A stretch of DNA of 64,000 nucleotides from Chalciporus piperatus (Eukaryota; Basidiomycota; Agaricomycetes; Boletales; Boletaceae). The DNA is taken from positions 62,001 to 126,000 of the forward strand of contig JBBPTG010000060.1 of the NCBI GenBank assembly GCA_038093975.1. Reading direction: 5' to 3'. Position numbers and translations under genes: made by a program. The notes under the pieces are model-generated. The model ran no database searches, had not been told where the DNA came from, and worked only from the letters and a program-made list of their open reading frames with translations. Within the stretch, counting starts at the first letter, position 1. Each line of letters starts with the position of its first letter. Below, piece by piece: positions 51,235 to 62,305 of the stretch.

Positions 51235-54200
51235 ATGCCCTTGCAATTACGTTCACGACCTACGACGGATACGTTTCGCCCACGGTCTCCATCCCCCTTT
51301 GCCACGCCCACTACGAAACCACAGATCCCAACTATCTGCCTGACGACCGCTACCCCTGCTGATGCAAATACCACGCTCACCAGTCCTGTGCCCCTTGCAC
51401 CGAAACAAACCGTCAACGGAGAACTCCCCCGGAGGCGTCTCGTCCCAAGGAAGTCAAAACTCACGCTCCTCGGGTCATCTTCCGCTAAAACGCGCGAGCA
51501 AGACCTCTCCGATGTGGTACGACGCGTTGGAGGCGCCTCCGTAAAGAACGGAACCGATGGCTTCGAGATATATGTCGACGCCGCTAATGACCCTGATATC
51601 GGAGAAATTCTAATGGTGAAGAAGAAGAAGTCGCGGGCGGCTTTGGATGGGATGCACTGGGGAGCATTGGGCGAGGTGACGAACGTCTCTACTGTTACAC
51701 AACCCAAGGAGAAAGAGAAGGGGAAAGGAGGAAAGAGGGAGAGCTTGTTGAAAGTAAAGACGGACGAGAATCAGAAGTGGTGGAGCATTGGACGTGGACG
51801 AAAGGACTCGAAGGAGATAGACAAGGCGCGGGCAAAATGTAAGTGTCACTTCGAGGAAGCGTCTCAGTCATTGACCCGATTTTAGCTCCTCAACCAACTG
51901 AGGAGCCCGCTGAAACACGCACGCGCTTCAATTCTCTTGACTCGGGTATCCTGCTTACCAGCCCAGTTTACGCGGAACATCCCAAGTCCCCAGTCGAGCA
52001 CCTCCGTGTTCCAACTCCACCATCCGCTACAACCGTTCCCCCAGGTGCTACCGCACTAGGTAGCGGCAAGGACTCCGTCGCCCTGAGAGCCATGCGCTCC
52101 GTCCGTTCGCTTGCCCGTATCGGGAGTTGGGCTCAGCTCAGGAACCCTTCCAATCCCGAAGCAGTTGCCGCGCCCGCCAAAGACAAGGATCCAGATGCGA
52201 AGAAGAAGAAGAACAAAAAGGAGAAGGAAAGAGAGAAGGACAAGGCAAAGCAAACTCTTCGTCATTCGGGCAGTAGTTTTGAAGTCGGCGCGTTGAGCCC
52301 TACAATCTCTACGCACGATAACAAGACTCTCGGCAAGAAGAAGGCGAGCATCCTAGGCATCGGTTTGCCTTCCACCGTGCGCCTGCCTTCGACTCGTAGC
52401 GGATCAACGGCATCTTCAGTCGTGGCCGCCAACACCATGGGTCGCCGACTTTCTGTCGATTCAGCGGCGGTATTGGGAGGTGGCATCCTCGCGCGTGGAC
52501 GCTCTGGCTCGACAATGTCCACGGCATCGTCTTTGCGCCCAATGTCTGCTTCATCTTGCGTCTCGCGTTCATCCTCGGGCAGTTCTGCCGCGGCTTCTGT
52601 TCAATGGGATGAGGCTGGATTGGCGACCGTCAAAGAGATTCGACGGAAGGACAGGGAAACCAGGAGAATGGAGAGAGAGGAGACTGCGGAGAAGAAGAAT
52701 AGCAAGAAGTCCAAGAGCGGCAAGGATTCGAGCCGGAAGACTTTGGATAGTCGACGGAGGACACCGCTCGCCTCGATATTCTCCGGCACTGTCTCAGAGC
52801 GCGAGGAAGAGGCGACAGCAAGGCACCCTATCACACCCATTGTCACGATCGAAGAAGCAACCGTCGACGGCCACGAGATGGTCGGCGATAACTCGGTTGC
52901 AGGAGAATCCCCGATGGAAACTCCTGGCAAACGTATTCGCGGTCGCCCCATGTCCGAGCAACTTCTCGGTCGCGATCGACCCCGACCCTTGTACGAGAGT
53001 GACGACGGTAAGCGCTTACTTCACACTCATGGTCGAGAGGTAGACTGAAGTTGTCTCAGATAACGCAGTCATGTCTCTCTTGGACGCGGCGACCAACGAT
53101 TTGGCACAACTTATCAATCGGCTTGACCTGGAGGCGACCCCCTGCAGTATGGATGTGACACCCATGAACTCACAGTTTGCCCTGGACCGGTCTGCTAATT
53201 CCCCCAATCGACGGCTGGCGGCAGAGAGCCCCGTGAGGGGTTTGCGCGTCAAGACATCGTCCATGACGTCGCTCAGGCCTTATGCACAGACGTGTTCGAA
53301 GATTACTGGGATGCAGCTCGGACAGAATATCGCTCCGTGGTCCACACTCAACGCCAGTATTTCCCCTTCAAAGCCTTCTCCCGACACTATCAGAACTCGC
53401 GCAGATGACAACACAGCAACGTTACGTCTGACCCAAAGGCTGAGTCCTGCACCAGCTGCCGATCCATCCCCCGTTTTCAAGGCGCTTCGTCCAGCGACTA
53501 CACGATTCGCTATCTCAAAGACTGTCGTTGGCGCTTCGTCTGGCGTTTCTCCATTTATCATCAACACCGTCGATCGCTCTCCGTCCTCCCTGACTTTTGG
53601 CTCTGGCCACTCGAAGTCAGAATCACATGGAAGCAGCCTCGCTGCATCGCCTGTGTTCAAGAAAGCTCATGGTCACGCCCGCAAGCGGTCCTGTCTCGTG
53701 CCGCAGAAGACAAATGACAGCTCTAGTCTTCCCATTCCTCCCGAAGCGCGCCGCAGTCTCGGGCTCGCTGGCACGATGGGGGGTTCAATCGGAAGCAACG
53801 CGGAGGAAGAACTCGACGCCAGCGACCCTGACTCTGATATCCCCGACGAACTGCAGGTCATCTTATCGAATTCAGACCAGGAAGCCGAGGATACGATGAC
53901 GTTCGACCCCGAGCCAGCATGCACGCCCCTCCCGTCTCCAGGATTGCCCCCCGAGATGCCCCTTCCAGAGCCTGACAGTCCCTCTCCGAGGGGATCGGTG
54001 ATAGACGTTCCCATTTTCCGAATCTCTGTCGTTGACGAAGACTACAACCTCGATGTCGAGGAAGCCGGCGCTGCCTCTGAGGATGATACCAAGAAGTCGT
54101 TCGATTTCACCGGCGAGTTGCAAAGGCTCAACCAATCCGGTGTATCCGATCGTCGGAGCTTCATTGAACAACTCGAGAACGCGTTTCGCACCCCCGCGAA

Positions 54201-57200
54201 AATCGACCTCCACCACGACTTTGGAAATTTCTCGTCTCCCGGCGTCCCAACTGTTCCTGAGCATCCAACACCGCAGGACCAGCTGATGAATGATGACGAA
54301 TGCTCCTTTAATCTCCCGATTCACTACGAGTCTCGCGTACTCTCGCCAATGGGTCTCCCTGTCGATGTTAACAATCTGGAACCTTCGCTACTCCCGGGGA
54401 GAGACAGCTTTGCTACTACCGCCTCCGACGATGAACTTCTCAGGATCCTCGTGCCGCTTCGGAATGAGATGTCTGTTGGTTCGCGCCCGTCGGATGGACA
54501 GCTCAATCGAGATTTCAGATTCGGTGGGAAATGCTCTTCCGAGAGTAACAAGGAAATGGCTCCCCTCACGTTGTCAGACATCATCCCCCCGCCGGAGATT
54601 GCCAGATCGCTCTCCATGGCATCATTCGCAGGTGACGAAAGTGCTCTGATGAAGTCCATCTTCGCCATGGCTGTTGACATTCCATCCCCACCTGCCCGTC
54701 CGCGTTTCGATTCTAATTCCAGCTCCAAGCGTAGGACACGCGAATTCGCACGGAGCTCCTTGATCGCTGGCCACCGACGCGACTCCTCAATGCTAAGCTT
54801 CGCTGGTTTCGATTCGTTCGCCGAGATCAGACGAGGATTCGAATTTAACAACAGCCGACCTGGTTTCTATCCCCCTCCTGGTGCGACGTCTAACAGGCGA
54901 CACGCAAGGGATGAATCCGTAATGAGCTTCGCCTCGGTCTCATCCTACGGTCATGTTCTCGACAGCGGCTCGTCAGATCCCTTTGACTACGCCTCCCTCG
55001 CGAGTTTGCGTGGGAGGCCAGTCTCGGACGAATTCTCTGTCTCGATGTCGACGACGGTCGATGATACATTCTCATTCATCCGCCGACAACCCCGCCGTTA
55101 CCGAGTTGATAGCGATGCATCCAGCTTTTACTGTCGGTTATCGCAAATTCACCCATACAGCCGTAATCACCGTCGTCGCGAGTCCAGCATTTCATTCATC
55201 TCCCCTCCCGTCAGTCTCTACAATCGCAGTTTCGGTGCTCACCGCCGCGGAGACTCCAGTGCGAGCATCAGTAGCATCGCGCAATCGTACGCAATGGGCG
55301 GCGCCACCAGTGGACGAGCGTCTTGGGCAGCTCGTCACCTGCCGAGTTTATCTATTGACTCTGCCTTGAGTGACTTCACAGGAACACATCTGGGACGCCC
55401 TGGTTTAGGGGATAAGATGCTCGAGTCGGCATTGGATCACGGTATGCCTTTGACGGCCATATCCGCCTCCCCTTTAGGGAGCTTGGTCGGCAGTGTACGA
55501 GGAATTTGGAGCCCTTCGAACGAGAACGATAGCCGTTCATCATACGACTCCATCATGGACACCGGCGATGAACCTCAGAAAACTCTTCCCGAGGACTCGC
55601 TATTTGATAAGACGGGTCAACGGGCAGCCACCTCGGATTCGACATTCTTTGAACACCACTCGGAAACTGCGCGAGACGATGCCAAGCTTCCTCGCTATCG
55701 ACCAATCTCCAGTATTAGCATCCAGAGCACTCATAGTCCGCCAAAGGAAGATGATACAATGATTTCGGTGAGTCATATTACCGTTTTCGTTCGGACTTGT
55801 CTCATCGGACAACAGATGTTGGGCGGTGGTCACGTCAGGCGGCGGTCAGTCACGTCGATGATCGGATCTTCGCCGTGCATCCGCGTCGAACGACGCAAGA
55901 ATATCGTGGCAAATCCTCCTGCAACAGTTTTCGAACGGATCAAGAACACCCACGTGGATGACTATGGATCACCAGAAAAGTCGCGTGTTATCGAGTCCAA
56001 GCCGTCAATCGTTTCGACCACGGGTTTCACGCAATTTGGCGACGAGCGGATGATCCGCGCAAGGCACGGCCTTCTCGAGCGCCAGAGCCTCGAGAATACT
56101 GTGTTAGTCGCGGAGGGCGAAGATCTCTCGGCATCATGTGAGTCAAGATTTACCGCCCCTAAGTTCGCTCCTCATTTAGCCACACAGTCCGTTTGCCTGT
56201 CTTCACTCGCCCTACGAGTTCGACGCGTTCTCGCTCGAGCACTTGCACATCGACTTCGGGGGCGGAAACCCCGCCGCTGTCTATTTCTGATGGCTATTCC
56301 TCGTTTTCGGAAGCATCTCAGTCCAGTATAGACCTATCCCAGCTGAACCAACTTCTTTCGAACGTGTCGCATCCATTGTCGAATGCCTCTTTCGACCGTG
56401 TGCGCCCTCCGGCACATGGTCATGGTCACCGTCGAAGGATTTCCCAAGCCCGCGCATCTCGTACTTCAATTTATGAAACTATCCAGGAAGAATTCACGTC
56501 GTCTCTGTCGCCTCTGAAATCTCCTGCACACTCCGTGCCTGGGTCCGCCACCAAGACAATCAAGCTAACGGATTCAGCGCAGATGGGCGCCCCTCAGGTT
56601 TTTGTCGTTGATCCCGAAACCTCATCTGTGGAGTCCCTCTCTTTGTGGGACGACGAACGGGGTATCACCGCACTCAGAAAGTACTATGCGCTCCGTGATG
56701 AAGCACAGGACACTGTCACGGAGAGCAAGCGGACGTGGCTAGACACGCCCTTCTCCGCCTTCGCTCTTCAATGTAAGTCACCTTTCACATTCAATAGATT
56801 TATCTAATGCCTCCGCTAGCATATGACCCTCCCCGTCATCCAAACGGCATGCGAGCGATGCTGGAGCAATCGCGCGAAAACTATGGCCCCCTCTCTTCAG
56901 AATTACGCCCTCACCGCACGCGTTCAAGGGTCAACAGTCGCCCCTCGCCTTACCCCCGAACAATCAAGACGTCCTTCACTTCGACATCACCGCCGGATCA
57001 GCTCCAAGCTGTACCCTCCCCAAGGATGTCTCTGGATGGTCCCGCGCCGCATCAGCCTGGGCCACTCTCGGTTCCCCTCCAGCGAGTCGCAATAGATTCG
57101 AACTTGCCGCCTGCGATGTCAGGCGCGCGAGACAAGATTTCAGAACCGAAGGGATTTTTCGTAAGGCCAGACAAAGCCGAACGTACGTTTGGCTTACCCC

Positions 57201-57476
57201 CTCGATCTCGCGTTGGATCGAATCCGCGACGCACAGCGTTAGGAGGGACGAAGAAGAGCACAGGGAAAGAAAATAACACCAGTCTTGCAAACATGAGTCT
57301 CGGGACAGGCAATGGCAGCACGTCACAAGCAAGCGGGATGACGTGCGTATCATTTCTATATGTGACACTGGACTGTTCTAATATCTCTCTACAGGGCTTC
57401 GGATGGCTTGCGCCTCAGTCGACCAAGACCACGAGGCCGTCCAACACCAGCGGCGGCGAGACCCATTCGTGCTTGA
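51235..57476 (+). CDS. 1,981-residue Ser-rich protein, function unknown
   Basis: Seven exons, 51235-51838, 51886-53007, 53060-55767, 55816-56137, 56188-56772, 56820-57342 and 57395-57476, all in phase. The protein is mostly disordered and Ser-rich. Notable parts: IPTICLTTATPADANTTLTS near the start, a Lys/Glu-rich segment (AKKKKNKKEKEREKDKAKQT), MSLLDAATNDLAQLINRLDL (a short helix that looks like the best-conserved part), and several SMLSFAGFDSF, SVMSFASVSSYG and SSISFISPPV repeats. Near the C-terminus is a folded-looking block, SLWDDERGITALRKYYALRD, followed by TWLDTPFSAFALQ. The end is very Arg/Pro-rich. I do not recognise a named family, though the overall type is common in agaricomycetes. 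It is probably a cytoskeletal or signalling scaffold, but that is a guess. Confidence 0.8.
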
Positions 57477-58647
57477 CTGAACATCGCATCCGGGATTCCA
57501 CTGTGGAGCATATACTCCCATCACCGCATCTTGCCATTGCCAGCCTCTCGCTGTTCTCACTATCTATGTAAATATGCTATGGTTATTGAAATCTATGCTG
57601 TATTCTCTCGCTTCGTAGTGAGAATAACATCAAGAACTTGTCCTCGTCGGGCCCGGGTAAGAAACTTCGAGATGGAGTCGATCATGCGTATACCTCTGTA
57701 TACCTTCATCTAAAGGTTGGGACTGACACCTCCGCATTCTTTAACTTTGATCCCCGAGGAGAAAGCTTGACTGGCGTTTCCGTTCTGGTATTTGTACGAC
57801 TGGAGTGGGCTTGAGCCTTTCATGCGACTGTCGGTTAGGGTTATCCGCAAAATGGCGAAAGACTGCTTTGTTACTAGTAAGTAATAATCAGTATCCTCGC
57901 CAGATCATCAAGGCTCGCGCCATCCTCAAGCAAGGGTTATAAAGAGGTCGATACAGAGGACCACAGACTCCAGGTGGTTTGAACAAATGGAACAACATAT
58001 GGAACGCGTAGGCCGCTGGCCGCGATCATTCAACACCGAATCCGAGGTAAGTGAGGCAGTGTCAAGTTGTCAACCTCAATCACCACCCGTCACTCCGACG
58101 GAGAGTCGTCAAGCGATAACGTTACTCGGCGACTGCTTTTCAAACGCAGGTTCCATCATGATTCATGTAGCTGGTTCGTACGTCCATTTGCATCATGATG
58201 TTGATGCATGCACATTGCATGCACTGGCAGGTGCGTGGCTTAATACCTTCAAGTTGCTCGTCCTCTTGACGGACTCTCCTTTCCTTCCGCGAATATAGTA
58301 TTCTGCTCCTGGTTTGGGGAGATTTGGCCGCGTTCATTCTGTTCTGACACGTTTAATTCTGGGGACAGAGCGACTCGGCAATTGTAAGACTCAAGACTAG
58401 GCTTGACATGCATCAATAAACTATTGATAAACAACTATGATCTTCGGAACTCTACAGCCTGATGGCAGAACTTAACAAAATGGCGAAACGATCGAGGAGC
58501 TAAGTCTAGTTAAGTAGGTTCGAGTTTCGTTTGCCTACCTCCAGGCCGAGATATTAAAGCCAATGTTATTTTGACGCGGCTATAAAGCTTCACGTCGCCG
58601 CAATCACGGATTGTTTCAACGAGACGTTCATATCTCTCACCTGAAAA
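57477..58647. other. Intergenic 1.2 kb
   Basis: No gene supported. Short frames at 57987-58298 (+) and 58249-58434 (-) have no domain. Confidence 0.5.
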
Positions 58648-59415
58648 ATGACAAACCCGCCTCTCAAGCCGTTCAACAACTGGCCAAACGACGCTGGGGT
58701 GAGTTGGCCATCTTCTATCACGTACGACGCGCTCAGTGGCCGTATGTTGCAGTTTGACGTCATTCACGAGGAGAAAGAGCCCGTAGAGCTCGAGGTCTCC
58801 GGAACCATTCCACCTTATGTCTCAGGTACTCTGTACCGAACAGGTCCTGGGGGACACCAAGTGAAAACCGACCAAGGCACTACATTTTCTATTCGTCACT
58901 GGTTCGATGGTTTCTCGCAGAATCATCGTTTCCAGATCATCCAATCCGGCTCATCCACGCGAGTTATCTACAATTCTCGTCTCAGCGTTGATCCGATAAT
59001 CGAGTGTGTCAGCTTCTTCAAGAAGGTCATGGTTATGTTCGTCCCAGAGCAAGGGCCGCCACCAGAGAGCAACATCAGGGTCACGATCTCTGTGAATCCG
59101 CCGGGTCTCAGGGATGTGGATACGAGCGAAGGGAAGAAGGGCGGCCACGCGTCTGGTATCCAGTCTCTCTGGTTCAAGACAGATGCTTCGCAGCTCCGCG
59201 AAATTGACCCTGACACACTCGAGCCCATGGGTCTTGTCTCACAGACGGTCCTCCATCCTGAACTCACCGGTGTCTTCTCTGCCTCGCACCCCAAATCAGA
59301 TCCTAATAATCTACCCCGGCCCGGGATGGCCATCCCGGAAAACCTCCTGTTCGGGCTGAAACGACGGTCCAACGTGATGGATGGACGTCGATCTCGAGCA
59401 AAGGGTTATGAGTAG
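58648..59415 (+). pseudogene. Carotenoid oxygenase, truncated
   Basis: The open frame (255 codons) begins MTNPPLKPFNNWPNDAG and shows carotenoid cleavage oxygenase sequence: LEVSGTIPPYVSGTLYRTGP, RHWFDGFSQNHRFQI, FFKKVMVMFVPEQG, LREIDPDTLEPMGLVSQTVL and FSASHPKSDP. The family is usually 500-650 residues and needs four iron-binding His spread over the chain. Only the first (in the SHPKSDP block) is here. Homology stops at about 59310 and the last about 35 codons are unrelated. The linker between DPIIE and SFFKK also looks about 17-20 residues shorter than usual, judged from memory of the family. The product cannot be an active dioxygenase. Confidence 0.8.
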
Positions 59416-59429
59416 CTTTTGACCATCTC

Positions 59430-59488
59430 TAGGGTGAATTGTAACCCTAAACCTAACCCTAGAATGTCCCGATTAGGACATTAGGGTT
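59430..59488. repeat. Interstitial telomere-like repeats forming a hairpin
   Basis: AACCCTAAACCTAACCCTA at 59443-59461 contains about three units of the fungal telomere repeat (CCCTAA/TTAGGG). AACCCTA at 59455-59461 plus ATGTCC at 59464-59469 pair with GGACAT and TAGGGTT at 59476-59488, giving a 13-bp stem with a 2-base bulge and a 6-base loop. A lone TAGGG lies at 59430. It begins 15 bases after the stop of the truncated oxygenase. Confidence 0.7.
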
Positions 59489-60225
59489 CCATAAAAGGCA
59501 ATCCCCTGTCACCATATAGTCAATTGGTAGCTATATTTAGTATGTAGCATGGAGAAGGGGCTTCTGGGATGCCTGTGCACACACCAGTCATACACAGTGA
59601 GTGACAATGACTGTGTTACGGTTCATTACGGTTATCTCACCTTCACAGACACTTTTCGGACTTCAACGATTCGTTCCATTCGATCTTATCTAAACTCTCT
59701 CATCTTATCTTTCAGACACGTGCTCATTCACTTTCACTCTTTGCACAGTCGCCCCTTATGGTTATATTCATTCTCATGCACTGCTTTACCTTGACAGTTA
59801 ATCTCCGTGCTGCGCATGGCTATGCCACAGCCTTTCACCTCATGTACTTCATCTCCGCTATCTCGGCTATACTTCACAGCCTCCTTATCTCGCTTCTATT
59901 CTCACATCAGAAAAAAGAATCTCCACTATAGGACAATATAGTCTGGTAGCAACTGTCGGCTTCCCCCAACTACATGATCTACATAACAGCCCCAATGTCT
60001 ACAGATAGCTACATAGCTTGGGGATCTGTTTGCTCTGTCGAGCAATATAGTAGCTGCTAATGCCAACATATACAATATAGCACATGTTAGGGAACCAATG
60101 CAGAAAATAGCACGACATTGACTTTATAGCATGACTTAGACATTGACTTTATAGCACGACATTGACTTTATAGACAATAACCCTGACATCGCAATAAAGA
60201 TCTACATATCAGTATTTTCGTCAGG
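59489..60225. other. AT-rich non-genic stretch with short repeats
   Basis: No gene. ATAGC- and TATAG-type words recur. At 60107-60172 the unit 'atagcacgacattgactt' is repeated three times with variation. The stretch looks like decayed repeat DNA. Confidence 0.55.
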
Positions 60226-60980
60226 CTAATCCTCTGCATCCTCTGCATCTTCCACATACTCAGCCTGATACTCTCCCTGATCATCCTCCATGCCCCCACC
60301 CTCGCCATCCTCCATGCCCCCACCCTCGCCATCCTCCATATAGTACTCGACCTGTTCCTGATCATCATCCTCGACAGTGGCCTGATCCTCCTCCTCCGAG
60401 TCATCTTCACGATCCTCAGGCTCCTGCTCATCTTCGTCATCAGCAGTTTCCGCCATGCCATTCAACTGCCGATATTCACGAATGCACGGTTCGGGACGGC
60501 CTTCTTTTCCTCGCTCGCTGTCACTGTCTCGACTCCGGCATTAACACTGTCATTGACGAATCAGTACACTTGCCGAACACTTCATAAATACATACCGTCC
60601 ATTCATGAACACTTGCTTCATTAGAGTAGGGAGGAGTTTGTACTTTGATGTTGATTTCCCAAAATCGAATAGAGACTGGTCATGGCTTATAAACACGTCG
60701 GCGTAGTCTTCCTCCTTGAACGCGATCCCTTTGCGTTTACCGGAAGTCCATTCGTCGATTGCGCACTCGATCTGTGGGCAAATGATTAGTCTGATTGAAC
60801 TAACAATGAAAGAACTTACTGCTGTAAGTGTGAGAGCGAAGCCGACACGGGGAAATGGGGAGTAATACTTGGCCCAACGAAGGCCGTCATCACGAGCATT
60901 CTTGAATAAAACTTCGTTGATGACTTGTTGAATTGCCGGTGTAGGGAACGCATATTCCCTACGCTTGCAGCCGGCGTTCT
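60226..60980 (-). pseudogene. DUF6532 protein gene fragment
   Basis: On the minus strand an exon at 60820 to about 60980 reads GCKRREYAFPTPAIQQVINE and LRWAKYYSPFPRVGFALTLT. A 48-base GT-AG intron follows, then exon 60596-60771 reads IECAIDEWTSGKRKGIAFKE and KSTSKYKLLPTLMKQVFMNG. This is the DUF6532 domain, a very abundant agaricomycete family of unknown function. A third piece at 60226-60465 ends in an acidic tail with two exact MEDGEGGG repeats (24-base units). I found no convincing N-terminal exons: upstream the sequence changes into the retrotransposon's 5' region. Probably a fragment cut by that insertion. Confidence 0.65.
60290..60345 (-). repeat. 24-base tandem repeat (MEDGEGGG)
   Basis: Two identical 24-base units plus a partial third (CCTCCATGCCCCCACCCTCG type) within the acidic tail of the DUF6532 fragment. 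Confidence 0.75.
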
Positions 60981-61360
60981 ACCCCCATTTCCCATTCTCA
61001 ACTTTCCTCGACGTCTTTCCTCCCTTTCCGTTTATGTCCCAACCTCTTCCGCCGCACTTACAGCTTTCCGTCCCTATCACGTTCCGTTCCCGTCGTTCCG
61101 TGGTACACGGAAACCACGGATCGTTTGTTTTGTTCACAGGTATCGTCCTCCGTGTCCCCGGAAACCATTGTCCAGGTATGAGATGATTCGCTGGTAAGCT
61201 TCCTTTTCATTCCACGTCCTCTAACCTTGCTATGCGTCCTTACTGTCGCACTTTCCTTACTTTTACTCATCCTTTTCGTCTTGTCATCTATCCTGTCTAT
61301 ACTTAGTCCAGTACTGTCACTTAGCGTTCTGTCGCTATCAGAGTCTCGGGTATGCCCGGA

Positions 61361-61369
61361 CTATAAAAG
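61361..61369 (+). promoter_or_regulatory. TATA-like element in putative 5' LTR
   Basis: CTATAAAAG lies in the probable U3/R junction of the retroelement, about 30 bases before the long open stretch that leads into gag. Confidence 0.45.
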
Positions 61370-62305
61370 ACTGTACTTTGCTTATTTTGAATCGACCTTT
61401 CTTTTCTCCACGCAACAACCTCTCCCTCTAAAACTCCGGAACCTTCGTCCACACTTTCCGTCCGTTCTTACCTTCGTTCCACTAGTCCTAACAGCAAGGA
61501 AGTGGTCCGGAACAACCGTTTGTTCGTACGGAACATCATTTTCCGGTTCTTCAACGGTTTGGTACGCCGGAAACGAGTCCTTTGCTTGTCTTCATTCCCT
61601 GGAATCCCTTTAGGGTCGAACTTATCGTACCCTTCTTTATCTTTTGCTACTAACCTTCTCGGGATTTCTATTCCTACAGAGGGTTTAGCTTTCTTACAAC
61701 TGGAGCCCACCGCGAGGGATTCAACAGTGTCGACAAGAAGGACCCTTCGGCCCATCCCCCATCGACTAGAACTTGAAAATTTACTCGTCCTGTTTCGCAA
61801 CCTCAACCTTACTCAAGATTCCGCCTTCTTTGTTTCCGTCATTCCTGACGTCGCCAATCAATCCGGCTCAATTGCTTCCGCTCTGACAGCGGAACCAGTG
61901 CATTCTATTTTTAACCCGTCCTTGCTAAACAATCTTCCGACACAGGAACCGGAAACGCTGAGCTACGCCTCATTTGCAGTTCCCGGAGCCTTTGTTCATT
62001 CTTCACCTTTGAGACGTCGAACTTCCTCAGACTCTCGTCACTCTTCTCTTTCCCCTTTAACTTCTTTATCCTCTTCTGGACCTCCCAAGATTCTTTTCTC
62101 TCCTCCGTCGCCTTCCTTATCTTTTGAACCAGGTCAATCGGCCCGCTCATCGCCTGTCAACCCGCCTCGCTTATCACCTGTCAACCTACCTGTCAATCCG
62201 GCGCCATCTCGGATCCCGCTTCTTAATCCGCTATCACTTCGCTTAGCGCCTATCATTCCGCCTGTCATCCCACCTGTCAACCCACCTGTCAATCGCCCGG
62301 CACCA

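Noticed and set aside
58500..58545. tRNA-like B box (GGTTCGAGT)
   Set aside because: No A box or cloverleaf could be folded around it.
60107..60172. CRISPR-like short direct repeats
   Set aside because: Three short AT-rich repeats without spacers in a eukaryotic genome; simple tandem duplication.
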